Of a stretch of DNA of 51,422 nucleotides, positions 8,611 to 17,192 are shown piece by piece. The notes below the pieces were generated by a model. That model was not told the origin of the DNA. It worked only from the letters and a program-made list of their open reading frames with translations, and made no database searches. The DNA comes from Acidobacteriaceae bacterium (lineage in GTDB: Bacteria; Acidobacteriota; Terriglobia; Terriglobales; Acidobacteriaceae), in the NCBI GenBank assembly GCA_003134435.1, contig PLBE01000231.1, forward strand, positions 1 through 51,422. The letters run 5' to 3'. A program made the translations under genes and the position numbers. Position 1 is the first letter of the stretch; every line of letters starts with the position of its first letter.

Positions 8611-10785
8611 TTACTTTGCATCCTGAACGCAACGAAAACCAATTCCACCCGAACGGTCCATGCCCGGCGCCATCAGCAGCAGTTTGCCGTGTTCGCTGAG
8701 TTTGTAGGTCTCGGGAAAATACCAGATCGAGCCCTGCGGTTGGTAGTATTCACCGCCACGCAGAATGGCGGCGCGCGTATGTTCGTCGGTGAACTCTTCC
8801 GTCCATTGCCAGACGTTACCAACCATATCCATCACTCCGAATGGACTCTTGCCTTGTGGATGCGAATCGACAGCATCCGGCCCGCGCATGGATCGGCTCC
8901 TATCCGGGACAGGAACCGCGCTGGCATTCCAGTCGTTTCCCCACGGATAGAGGCGGGCATCGGCGCCTTGTGCCGCATACTGCCACTCCCACTCATGCGG
9001 CAGACGCTTGCCCGCCCAAGCCGCGTAAGCCCGTGCATCTTCTAGAGAGACCCAGGTCACCGGCTTGTTGTCCCAGCCAGCGGGAAAAGTTCCGTACTTC
9101 CAATCACGCAGAAAATTCAAGTCATCCGGCGGACGATAGTGCGCGGTATCGAGAAACACTTTGAATTGGGCATTTGTAACTGGGTAGACGTCGATCCAGA
9201 ACGACTTCACCTGCAAAGGATGTGCATGAAATCTCCGTGGAGAATCTTCCCATGGATATTGCACATCCGTGCCCATGTCATTGGCCCCTTCGACCTCAAT
9301 ACCCTCAACCTTAAAGTGAAACTCGGCGCTTGGAATCTTCACCATGCCCGCCGGCGATGCCGAGGGCGGCTGAGTCGTAGTTAGAGGCAATATCTGCTGC
9401 GGTAACACTCTCCATTCGTGTGAATAACTCGCCAGCGGCGTGGCGCTCAGTTGCTTCATGCTTGACATGAGCGCCTGAATGCCGCCACTGGGAGCGGTTG
9501 TTGTAGCCAGCAGCGCTCCGAAGCCGTGTGCTTCAATGGCAAAACTGAGGACGGTCCTGCCGTCGGGCGTGCGGCCGGGTTCCAGTTCGGTTCCATGATA
9601 AAGATCGAAATACCGCAAGCCTTCCTCTGCTTTAAGTTCGATCTCGGGGCCGTCTACGTCATACTCGTTACGATTCACAATGGTCCAGAGGGTCTGGCGA
9701 TCCAAAGGCCAGCGGCTGGAAAAAACTCCGTAGCGCAGCATGGGCGCGAGCGGTTCCCACTGCGCGCTGCTCAAGAATGGCGCGACAGCCCGCTCGATGG
9801 TGGCGACGCGTCGAGTGGCCCCGGCGTCGCGGGGTGTGATTCCGTTCCAGATTCCCCAAACGTTTTCCCAGCTTTCCCAACCGACGCCGTTGAAGAACGC
9901 AAACTGCAGATCGTTGGTCTTGTCGCGATTCCAGCGATCGGAAATGTTCACCATGTGCCGCGGTTCGAGCCATTTATATTTGTCGACGAGCGGAACAAAC
10001 GGGAAGTTATATTGCCCCCATGTCATGAGATTCCACGCCAGGGCTTCATCGGAAGGACCGTTCTCCGGTTCAAAGACGAGAGGATGTCCGACTTTATCGG
10101 AAGCGGTTGAAAATGCGAGTGGAACTCCATCCTGGGTATCGCCGTTGATGCCGTCGGCTCCGAGTTCCGCCATCAGTTCGGCAATGGCCTGCGGCCAAGG
10201 CTCGCCCAGATCGCGCGTGCCCTGGTCCCACATCATCATGGGGAAGAGGACGCGCACACCGCGCTTGTGGAAATCGGCAATCGCCTCCCGCACGCCTGCC
10301 ACTCCACCTGGCATACTGCGAATCAAGTCATGCTGGTTGCGGTCGTCGACACCCATATTCGGATAAGTCGGCCAGATCAGCACGGCATCGATGCCGCCAT
10401 AGCGTTTCTCCAAATCATCGAGATAGCGAGCGACGGTGTAGCGGCGCGCAACCGGATCATAGAAATAGCGATCCTGCACCATCATCTGGGGTTGAAAAAA
10501 ACTGGATTGGGTCCACCGAAGCGCGGGCAGATCGTAACGCGATCCATCGTATCCCACGCGGATCAGGCGCTCCCGCCGCCAGTGCCGGAGGTCGTCGAGC
10601 CATGCTTGATGATCCTCCAAGGTGCAGGGTTTCCATCCGCCATCGTCCGCCGCTTTCAGCAACGAGCAATCGGGCGCGGGAATCTGCTGGTGGTCCGGTT
10701 CAAAGTGAGTGTCCTGGGCCCCGACGATGGTGGACCATGCCAGCACAAGCGACATCATAATAAGTGCGGAGAGGTTCAGTTTCAT
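8611..10785 (-). CDS. Exported glycosidase-like TIM barrel fused to an FGE-sulfatase (SUMF1) domain
   Basis: This 724-residue protein has two modules after a signal peptide (MKLNLSALIMMSLVLAWST). Residues about 70-430 look like a glycoside hydrolase TIM barrel plus beta-sandwich: GGIDAVLIWPTYPNMGVDDR, a strand with FPMMMWDQGT, the likely catalytic-strand motif GADGINGDTQDG, and later HMVNISDRWNRDK. Residues 480-724 are an FGE-sulfatase (formylglycine-generating enzyme) domain with DVYPVTNAQFKVFL, PVTWVSLEDARAYAAWAGKR, LPHEWEWQYAAQG and GNVWQWTEE. The two catalytic cysteines of true FGE, expected after the RGG motif, are missing; only the final GFRC Cys remains. So this is probably a binding or structural domain, not a sulfatase activator. 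It lies eight bases after the preceding gene in the operon. No exact GH family can be named. Confidence 0.75.
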   Translation of the reverse strand: MKLNLSALIMMSLVLAWSTIVGAQDTHFEPDHQQIPAPDCSLLKAADDGGWKPCTLEDHQAWLDDLRHWRRERLIRVGYDGSRYDLPALRWTQSSFFQPQMMVQDRYFYDPVARRYTVARYLDDLEKRYGGIDAVLIWPTYPNMGVDDRNQHDLIRSMPGGVAGVREAIADFHKRGVRVLFPMMMWDQGTRDLGEPWPQAIAELMAELGADGINGDTQDGVPLAFSTASDKVGHPLVFEPENGPSDEALAWNLMTWGQYNFPFVPLVDKYKWLEPRHMVNISDRWNRDKTNDLQFAFFNGVGWESWENVWGIWNGITPRDAGATRRVATIERAVAPFLSSAQWEPLAPMLRYGVFSSRWPLDRQTLWTIVNRNEYDVDGPEIELKAEEGLRYFDLYHGTELEPGRTPDGRTVLSFAIEAHGFGALLATTTAPSGGIQALMSSMKQLSATPLASYSHEWRVLPQQILPLTTTQPPSASPAGMVKIPSAEFHFKVEGIEVEGANDMGTDVQYPWEDSPRRFHAHPLQVKSFWIDVYPVTNAQFKVFLDTAHYRPPDDLNFLRDWKYGTFPAGWDNKPVTWVSLEDARAYAAWAGKRLPHEWEWQYAAQGADARLYPWGNDWNASAVPVPDRSRSMRGPDAVDSHPQGKSPFGVMDMVGNVWQWTEEFTDEHTRAAILRGGEYYQPQGSIWYFPETYKLSEHGKLLLMAPGMDRSGGIGFRCVQDAK

Positions 10786-10793
10786 GATTGTGT

Positions 10794-12986
10794 CTACCGT
10801 GCGCGAATATTGCCGCGAATCACCACTACCGATGCCGCCGGCAGTTCGTATGTGCTGTCGGCGGTAACGCTCGGCTCGGTATGAAGCGCCGGTCCATCGG
10901 GATCAGCCCAGCCGAAAGACTCTGCTACAACCGAGGGCTCACCCTGGTACTCAGCGTGTCCCACGTAGCGAGTATGTCCGGGATGCCACTGATACTGAGC
11001 CTTTCCGAAAGTAGAGATATTGACCGGCCCGACAAAAGTCGCCCGCGTGTCCTGGCCCTGAAACTCGATGCGCACGCCGTGCGCATTCTGTTGATCGCGA
11101 TTCACGACCAGCAAAGACCACTGCCCATCGGGACGTTTGAGGGCGTAAGCAGTCACCAATGCATGCCCCGCACCGTCGTCAACGTCGCTCTTGGCGGGAT
11201 AGACGTCGTGCTGCTTCTCGCCGGGCGCCACCCATTCCAGGTTAATAAGCTGCGCCACAAAAAACTGGGCCAGGGGCTGCTGAATCTTGTATTGGGCGTC
11301 GACGCTCAGCATGCCGTACGTTCCCGGAGAATCGTTACAACCGTGCTCCATGAGCAGCGGAAGATAGTGGAAGTAATAGACTCCATTTCCGCCCGCGGTC
11401 AGGAATGAACCTATGTAGTCAGCCAGCCAGAGGCCGGAGAAAATGTCCATATACGTTTCGCTGGCAGCAGAAGAGAGGTTGCCCTCGGTAATGAACATTG
11501 GCGTGCCCGCCGGCACTCCATCGTCACGCCAAGTCTGCAGAATATGAGTTACTAAGTCTGTTTCGTCATAGAGGCTGCCCCAGGGCATTCTGCAACCGTC
11601 ATACGGATAGTGCTCGAAGGAGAAGAAGGCCAGATCCCGTATGTGACCGTGCTGTGTGAGATAGTCGATGAAGCGGGTTACCCATGATGTCTTGCCATTC
11701 GCAGCGGGCCAGGCTTCGAGGTCTTCAATTCCGCCCCCGAGGCCTGGCCCGCCTAATTTCAGAGTGGGATCGAGGCGATGAAGTGCAGTGGCCCACTGAA
11801 TGTAGAGGGAACCGTAGTCTTCGGGGCTAAGAAATTGGCCCTCCATTTCTTCACCCATCTCGACATATGAAATTGGATACTTACGCTTTTCGAGGTAGGT
11901 AATCTCGGCAACGGCGTTTTCTGGAGTGTCATACACCAAGGCGACGGGGATCATTGCAGGTAGACCGCGCGTGACGCCGCTGGTGAAAAACAAGTCGAAG
12001 CCCGCCTGCGCTTGATGTGTCGTCCCGAGATCGGAGGCGTCGTGCCACGGATCGACGGAGGAACAATAAGTCGTAGTCTGCTCCTGGTCCTGGGTGTGCC
12101 TGAGAATGTCGTGAAACTCTCCGCCGGCTGAGGTTGTTCCCAGATAGATTTCGTCGATCGCATAACCAACGCAGGCCCGAGCATCGGAGGAGTCGTAGCC
12201 GGTTGCGCAGGTGTTGGAAGACTCGGTCATTAGAATTCGCAGGAATCGGATGGGAAGAGGCCGGGCCTGCAAGCGCAGTATCTCGGATCCGCCCCGACCG
12301 TGCTCAATCGCTCCTCCGGGAAAAGTTTGCCATACTCCATGGGTGGGGCTGTGCATCGGGTCTTCGCCGACCCAGTGTTGCACAGCGAATCGCGTGGCGT
12401 AGGGTTGAGCCCACTTAATGCGGATGCTGTCGACTGGCTGGGCCTGCGCCAGATCAAGCACGACCCACTGCGGATGCAGCGAATCGCTTTCGCCCGTGAA
12501 ACGCTGGGTAAGATAGGGGTTACTCTTCCAGTATGTGTTGTCGTCACCATCCGTGATACGCGAATACCCGGCGTTGGGCGTGCCATCGTTTCTGGTAAAG
12601 CCTCGATGGGGCAAGGAATATCCGTAGGAATGTTGAATGGGCTCGCCGAGATCTGTCGAACTGGTGAAATATCCTTTTTGGCCGGGCTCGCTCCATGAAC
12701 CCCTGGGATTCCAATGCCAGGCTTCGATGGAGAGTTCGGTATTGTTTCGATAGCTGACCGGCTGCCAGCCCGCAGCCATGGCTCTGCCTAGATTCGGCTG
12801 CGTCAATCCGCTGTCGATGGCTTCGGACGCGATCCGATCGACGCCGGCGCCCAGCGTTTGATTGGGGGAGAAGTGATTGGTCGCGTGGCTAGGCGCAATG
12901 TCGATTTGGATTGTCTGTGCGGGAGAGATCGACACGGAAATGACGCCTGCGAGAATCCATTTAGAATGTAGGAATATTGCTTTCAC
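10794..12986 (-). CDS. Exported clan-A-like glycoside hydrolase with inserted discoidin (F5/8 type C) domain
   Basis: Predicted extracellular glycosidase of 730 residues. A signal peptide (1-23) is followed by the first barrel strand (TLGAGVDRIASEAID). Residues about 105-285 form a discoidin-like carbohydrate-binding domain (YSRITDGDDNTYWKSNPYL, WVVLDLAQAQPVDSIRIKW). The barrel then resumes with AMIPVALVYDTPENAV, the candidate acid/base SYVEMGEEMEG (Glu 379 or 380), FFSFEHYPYDGC and the candidate nucleophile FITEGN (Glu 501). A beta-sandwich ends the chain (WSLLVVNRDQQNAHGVRIEF). This layout matches retaining clan GH-A enzymes related to GH39, GH51 or GH79, but I cannot fix the family. The start is GTG 12986 with AAGGAG seven bases upstream. 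It belongs to the seven-gene minus-strand run, 18 bases after the chitinase-like gene. Confidence 0.75.
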   Translation of the reverse strand: MKAIFLHSKWILAGVISVSISPAQTIQIDIAPSHATNHFSPNQTLGAGVDRIASEAIDSGLTQPNLGRAMAAGWQPVSYRNNTELSIEAWHWNPRGSWSEPGQKGYFTSSTDLGEPIQHSYGYSLPHRGFTRNDGTPNAGYSRITDGDDNTYWKSNPYLTQRFTGESDSLHPQWVVLDLAQAQPVDSIRIKWAQPYATRFAVQHWVGEDPMHSPTHGVWQTFPGGAIEHGRGGSEILRLQARPLPIRFLRILMTESSNTCATGYDSSDARACVGYAIDEIYLGTTSAGGEFHDILRHTQDQEQTTTYCSSVDPWHDASDLGTTHQAQAGFDLFFTSGVTRGLPAMIPVALVYDTPENAVAEITYLEKRKYPISYVEMGEEMEGQFLSPEDYGSLYIQWATALHRLDPTLKLGGPGLGGGIEDLEAWPAANGKTSWVTRFIDYLTQHGHIRDLAFFSFEHYPYDGCRMPWGSLYDETDLVTHILQTWRDDGVPAGTPMFITEGNLSSAASETYMDIFSGLWLADYIGSFLTAGGNGVYYFHYLPLLMEHGCNDSPGTYGMLSVDAQYKIQQPLAQFFVAQLINLEWVAPGEKQHDVYPAKSDVDDGAGHALVTAYALKRPDGQWSLLVVNRDQQNAHGVRIEFQGQDTRATFVGPVNISTFGKAQYQWHPGHTRYVGHAEYQGEPSVVAESFGWADPDGPALHTEPSVTADSTYELPAASVVVIRGNIRAR

Positions 12987-13004
12987 GACACTGCTCCTTG
13001 CGAC

Positions 13005-14267
13005 TTATTGCGTTTCGCGGTTTATCTCGTTATCGTCTTTGGGAGTCAGGGAACGGAGGTGCTCGGCAATGAGCTTGAGCAAGGTGCTATCCGAAGTATC
13101 TCCGCTCAACTCCCAGATCATCACTCCACCGAGTGCCTGACGCCTCGCATAGTTAAGCTTGGCGCGGATGGATATCTCGTCATCGTAAGTCCAGAAAGTG
13201 CTACCGTCGAAGAGCCATGGCGCCATCGACTTAGGGTCGCGATATGCCGTGAAATTGTTCAAGATGGAGACGATGTAGCGATACGGAGCATCGTCGCGCA
13301 CCGGCTCACCCGTCTGAAACAAACCGTGATTGTCCTGGGCTACCTGCTTCCATGAGTAGGCGTAGAAGGGCATGCCGAGCAGCATCTTTGACGCGGGTAC
13401 GCCAGCATTGATATAGCCGCGAATGGTGGAATCCACGTTGCTGTCTTTCTCTGGATCTCCTGGCGAACTGTAGAGCGGAGCGACGAGGCCAGTTCTCTTG
13501 CTCCATGGACCGGCGTAGTCGTAGTTCATGATACCGACCTGGTTGGCATAGAGGGCAACGGCTTCCATGTCCAGATGCTGATAAGTGATGCGACCGTCAC
13601 CCATGGCAACGGTGAGCAGAAGATTCGGGCCGGCGGTATTGAGTTGCCGGCGGAATTCTCCCAATAGGGCGATGAAGTTGAGTTTGTCTTCTTCCTTGGG
13701 GTACTCCCAGTCAATATCAATGCCGTCGAACAGTCCTGGCGCTTCGATCCCCTCGGCAAACTTACCCTTGATGAACCGTTGAATGCAGGAGGCAACAAAG
13801 GCATGGCGGTAAGCGGGTTGTGCCGCCTCGACAAAGCCATCAGCGGTTCCTTCGAGAGAAATCACGATCTTGAGTTCAGGGTAGAGTCGTTTCAGTTCCT
13901 GCAACTGATGAAAGTTTCCCCGCAGTGCGATCGCTGGCGTGTCGGCGGTTCCATCCACGCTATCATCCGCGGCGAACGCGTAACTGATGTCCACTTCCGG
14001 GTCAGCGAGCACGCACTCATGGTTGGCGATTTTTCCCTGCGAGTAATTAATCTGGTCGAGCTTGGAGATCGCGCCTTGCGAAATCAGGTTTTTGACGAAG
14101 AATTGCCGGCGAATTCCGTCTCCGCGAAGGTAGCCGACTACGATCGGACGTTTCGCAGGGATGCTGTCTTGCGCGGCGCAGAACGCTGCATAACAGCACA
14201 CAACAAGAATCATCCAGGATCTAAGTCGCGTGATTACATTCTTGTGCGAACGATTATTTTCCGGCAT
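13005..14267 (-). CDS. Exported GH18 family glycoside hydrolase (chitinase-like)
   Basis: GH18 enzymes hydrolyse beta-1,4-linked N-acetylglucosamine chains by substrate-assisted catalysis. The signature DGIDIDWEYP is complete, with the catalytic Glu near residue 188 of the chosen product. The substrate-strand motif KIVISLEGTADG replaces the usual SxGG. Later strands VGIMNYDYAGPW (the MxYD motif) and MIWELSGDTSDSTLL (the catalytic-cleft Trp) are intact. I start at ATG 14267, not the open frame's 14489, because GGAGG lies eight bases before it and a signal peptide follows (SWMILVVCCYAAFCAAQ); this gives 420 residues. The start overlaps the end of the upstream GH172 gene by 14 bases, indicating coupling. 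Some GH18 members are endo-beta-N-acetylglucosaminidases or inactive lectins, but the catalytic residues favour an active enzyme. Confidence 0.92.
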   Translation of the reverse strand: MPENNRSHKNVITRLRSWMILVVCCYAAFCAAQDSIPAKRPIVVGYLRGDGIRRQFFVKNLISQGAISKLDQINYSQGKIANHECVLADPEVDISYAFAADDSVDGTADTPAIALRGNFHQLQELKRLYPELKIVISLEGTADGFVEAAQPAYRHAFVASCIQRFIKGKFAEGIEAPGLFDGIDIDWEYPKEEDKLNFIALLGEFRRQLNTAGPNLLLTVAMGDGRITYQHLDMEAVALYANQVGIMNYDYAGPWSKRTGLVAPLYSSPGDPEKDSNVDSTIRGYINAGVPASKMLLGMPFYAYSWKQVAQDNHGLFQTGEPVRDDAPYRYIVSILNNFTAYRDPKSMAPWLFDGSTFWTYDDEISIRAKLNYARRQALGGVMIWELSGDTSDSTLLKLIAEHLRSLTPKDDNEINRETQ

Positions 14268-15420
14268 TTCCCGGACCTCCAACGGGATAAATTCTGGGCA
14301 GGCGCTGGTCAACGGGCGGCAGAGGGGGGAAAGCGGCGTGGGGTTCCTTCTGGTACCAATAGGCGACGGAGAAGAAATTGTCGGAGCGATGATTGGCGTG
14401 GCCATGTTCAATCGTTGCGCGCAAAGACTTGGTGAAAGGGATCGGCGAATCCAAATGAAAGCGATATATGGAAGAGCGGCTGCCGGCAAACTCCGTTCCT
14501 TTCACCGGCGCTCCGAATAGAGCGTAGGAGAATGGATGATCGCCAAAATCCCAGGCGCCGAGAAAATAGTCTTCCGAACCGGTGCCGTTGATGGAAGGCA
14601 GTTTTTCTCCATCCACAAAAAACATGTCGTCGCCTTCGCCCCACCATCCATCCTGATTCTGGAGAACAGACATGGTCACACCGACGAAGTGCCCTTGTCC
14701 AGCGGCCTCCAGCCATACATAATTGCCTTCTCCATCAAGATTCTTCCGGGCATTCACCGCGGCCGCGTCATTGCCTTCCCATTGATTGGTCCACCCTTTG
14801 GCGGGAGTCGCCTGACGATACTGGGCGTGAAAATACATGGTGTCGGCGGGAAGATCTTGATGCAGAGCCTGGTAATCAATGTTGAAATAGAAGGCGTCGA
14901 CATCTTCCTTGCCTTCATTGGCGACGGTAATTCGAGCTCTTTTGCGGAAGGGCATGGGGAAAAAGCAATTCAGCGCCTTGTCGGAAGCGACCGCCAGAGG
15001 TGTTGATTGAAAAAGGTAGTAGTCTCCCAACCCGAGGCCGAAGAAGTCGCCGACGGGAGTCTCGACGCTGGGCGTTGCTTCGCCGTCCCAATACATTCGC
15101 AGGACCAGTTTCTTTAAATGGTATCTCTCGGGAGAAGCGACGGTGATCCAGATGTGAGTGATGATGGCCGGGCCGGAATCATCGAGTAAGGTGAGTGTAT
15201 CTGCCGCCGCTATCTTGCGGAAGTCATCATTGCCACCGCTGTGGTCATAACTCGAAGCCCGCTTCTGTATGTAGTTATGAGGGAACGGCAGGCTGGATAA
15301 TTGCGCACTGCTGACATTCGCGGATTGCGCCGGGAGGCGTACGCCAATCGTCAGCGATATTGCGATGCAGGTCAGTACCCTTAGAGCCAGCAAAGTGACA
15401 GTGCTTTTCATCTTCCTCAT
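14254..15420 (-). CDS. Exported GH172 (DUF2961) family protein
   Basis: This 388-residue protein matches the DUF2961 family, now GH172, whose characterised members act on furanose linkages (difructose dianhydride I synthase/hydrolase, alpha-D-arabinofuranosidases). Visible family signatures are ITHIWITVASPERYHLKKLV with WDGEATPSVETPVGDFFG, EGNYVWLEAAGQGHFVGVTM, DDMFFVDGEKLPSINGTGSEDYFLGAWDFG, and FHLDSPIPFTKSLRATIEHG (the last with the conserved Glu). A signal peptide is present (residues 5-30). The ATG overlaps the stop of the GH13 gene by four bases (ATGA) and its 3' end overlaps the chitinase start, so three genes are tightly coupled. GH172 proteins usually assemble as trimers or hexamers. 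With GH51 on the other arm of the locus, a furanose-containing target is likely. Confidence 0.9.
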   Translation of the reverse strand: MRKMKSTVTLLALRVLTCIAISLTIGVRLPAQSANVSSAQLSSLPFPHNYIQKRASSYDHSGGNDDFRKIAAADTLTLLDDSGPAIITHIWITVASPERYHLKKLVLRMYWDGEATPSVETPVGDFFGLGLGDYYLFQSTPLAVASDKALNCFFPMPFRKRARITVANEGKEDVDAFYFNIDYQALHQDLPADTMYFHAQYRQATPAKGWTNQWEGNDAAAVNARKNLDGEGNYVWLEAAGQGHFVGVTMSVLQNQDGWWGEGDDMFFVDGEKLPSINGTGSEDYFLGAWDFGDHPFSYALFGAPVKGTEFAGSRSSIYRFHLDSPIPFTKSLRATIEHGHANHRSDNFFSVAYWYQKEPHAAFPPLPPVDQRLPRIYPVGGPGNAGK

Positions 15421-17123
15421 TGTGAGACTCGCGCGATGTAAACCGAGAAAGGCGCCAGCGCGACCTGATCTAACTGCCCACTGGGCGCCGGAACAGAAGT
15501 GGTGAGCAGCGCTGTAGCTTTGACGGAAGCAAAGCCTTGCGCGGAAATATCAAAAGTCACATGCTGCGTTGTCGCAGACATATTCAGCACGACTAAGATA
15601 CCCTCGTTCTTATAACGGCGAAGATAGGAAAGAACGTTGGGATTATCCTGATTCAATGCAATGTAGTCTCCCTCCAACAGAGCAGGCTCGTGGTGCCGCA
15701 GCGCCAACAGGTGCCGGTAAAATTGCAGAACCGAGTCAGGATCCTGGAGTTCGGTGGCCACATTGTGCGTCTTGTAACTGGCTGGAACCGGCAACCAGGG
15801 CGTGGCGGTGCTGAATCCAGCATTGGGAGAGTCATTCCACTGCATCGGCGTCCGTTCGCCATCGCGGCCTTTTTCGTTCGGCCAGCCAGCGATGCCAATC
15901 GGATCTTTCACGTCCTCTTTGCGTGTGGGATCATTATTCTCCATGCCCAACTCTTCCCCGTAGTACATGATTGGCGTACCTCGTAGAGTGAGATACATTC
16001 CAGCCATGAGTTTGGCGATCTGATCGTTATGCTGTCCGTCTCCATAGCGGTTGTAGGATCGCGTCATATCATGGTTGCCGATGACATAGACTGGCCAGCC
16101 TCCTGTAGATTCCGCGTTTGCAATCTGAGTGCGGAAGTCAGGGGGGGAAAGTTTGTTGACCTCGCAGAACATGAAATCCATCGGCATCTGGATTTCGTCA
16201 TTATGATCGCCGTAATACTCTTTGAGTTCTTCCCGATTTGAGGTGTAGGTTTCTCCAACCAGCACGGCGTTATGCTCGTCCGCAACCTTACGTAACTTCT
16301 TGAGTTCAGTGTGAACTTCGGGCAACTTATCGTTGTACTTATTCTCCATGTTGGGATCGCCCAGGTCGTTCTTACCGTCCAGGATGGGGTTGTCGTGGAG
16401 ATTTGGGTCTTCAAACAGAAGATCCACCGCATCGAGTCTGAATCCGGAGACGCCGCGCTTGTACCAGAATCGAGTTACATCGAACATGGCCTTTTCTACA
16501 GCGGGATTGCGCCAGTTGAGGTCGGGCTGGCCGACTGCAAAGAAATGGTAGTAATACTGGCCAGTCTTCGGATCGAATTGCCAAGCCGATCCACCGAATC
16601 CGGAGATCCAGTTGTTCGGAGGAACTCCTGGCGCCTTGCCATCGCGCCAGATGTACCAGTCACGATGCCTGGAAGTGCGCGACGACGCTGAATCGAGGAA
16701 CCACTTGTGCTGCGGAGACGTGTGGTTCAGAACAAAATCCATGATGATGCGGATGTCGTGCTTCTTCGCATCTTTCGCGAGATGCCGGAAGTCCTTGAGC
16801 GATCCGTACATGGGATCGATATTTTCGTAGTCCGAGACGTCATAGCCAAAATCTACTTGAGGTGACGGATAGCAAGGCGAAATCCAAATCGCATCGACGC
16901 CGAGGTCTTTCAGATAATCAAGTTTCGAGTCGATGCCCTTGAGGTCTCCGATCCCGTCGCCATTACTGTCAGCGAAGCTGCGGGGGTAGAGTTCGTAGAA
17001 GACTGCATGTTGCCACCACGCGTGACTTTCGGCGTCCACAGCGCGTCCCTGGGCTTGGGCGCGAGGCAGTGCGAAGCACACACTCACCGCCAGCAGAGTT
17101 AAGACTCTAAAGTTTTGCCGCAT
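15417..17123 (-). CDS. Exported GH13 alpha-glucosidase (oligo-1,6-glucosidase-like)
   Basis: Alpha-amylase superfamily enzyme acting on alpha-glucosides. After a signal peptide (MRQNFRVLTLLAVSVCFALP, cut after AQA) all GH13 regions are present: DVSDYENIDPMYGS, region I DFVLNHTS (129-136), region V QPDLNW (199-204), region II GFRLDAVDL with nucleophile Asp 231, region III LVGETY with acid/base Glu 291, and region IV VIGNHDMTR with Asp 352. The QPDLNW motif is typical of the oligo-1,6-glucosidase/alpha-glucosidase subfamilies, as opposed to endo-amylases (MPKLN or similar). Length (568) is normal. Most such enzymes are cytoplasmic; a secreted form suggests external or periplasmic oligosaccharide trimming. 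It follows the six-hairpin glycosidase gene by 69 bases and overlaps GH172 by four. Confidence 0.93.
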   Translation of the reverse strand: MRQNFRVLTLLAVSVCFALPRAQAQGRAVDAESHAWWQHAVFYELYPRSFADSNGDGIGDLKGIDSKLDYLKDLGVDAIWISPCYPSPQVDFGYDVSDYENIDPMYGSLKDFRHLAKDAKKHDIRIIMDFVLNHTSPQHKWFLDSASSRTSRHRDWYIWRDGKAPGVPPNNWISGFGGSAWQFDPKTGQYYYHFFAVGQPDLNWRNPAVEKAMFDVTRFWYKRGVSGFRLDAVDLLFEDPNLHDNPILDGKNDLGDPNMENKYNDKLPEVHTELKKLRKVADEHNAVLVGETYTSNREELKEYYGDHNDEIQMPMDFMFCEVNKLSPPDFRTQIANAESTGGWPVYVIGNHDMTRSYNRYGDGQHNDQIAKLMAGMYLTLRGTPIMYYGEELGMENNDPTRKEDVKDPIGIAGWPNEKGRDGERTPMQWNDSPNAGFSTATPWLPVPASYKTHNVATELQDPDSVLQFYRHLLALRHHEPALLEGDYIALNQDNPNVLSYLRRYKNEGILVVLNMSATTQHVTFDISAQGFASVKATALLTTSVPAPSGQLDQVALAPFSVYIARVSQ

Positions 17124-17192
17124 TGTTTGTCGGTCTCCGTGATATTCAAAGAGAAATGATATTCCAGGAACAATACCTGGAGTCTGGATTCA

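Noticed and set aside
8611-9350. Functional formylglycine-generating enzyme
   Set aside because: The catalytic Cys pair is absent and no sulfatase gene is nearby, so only the fold is claimed.
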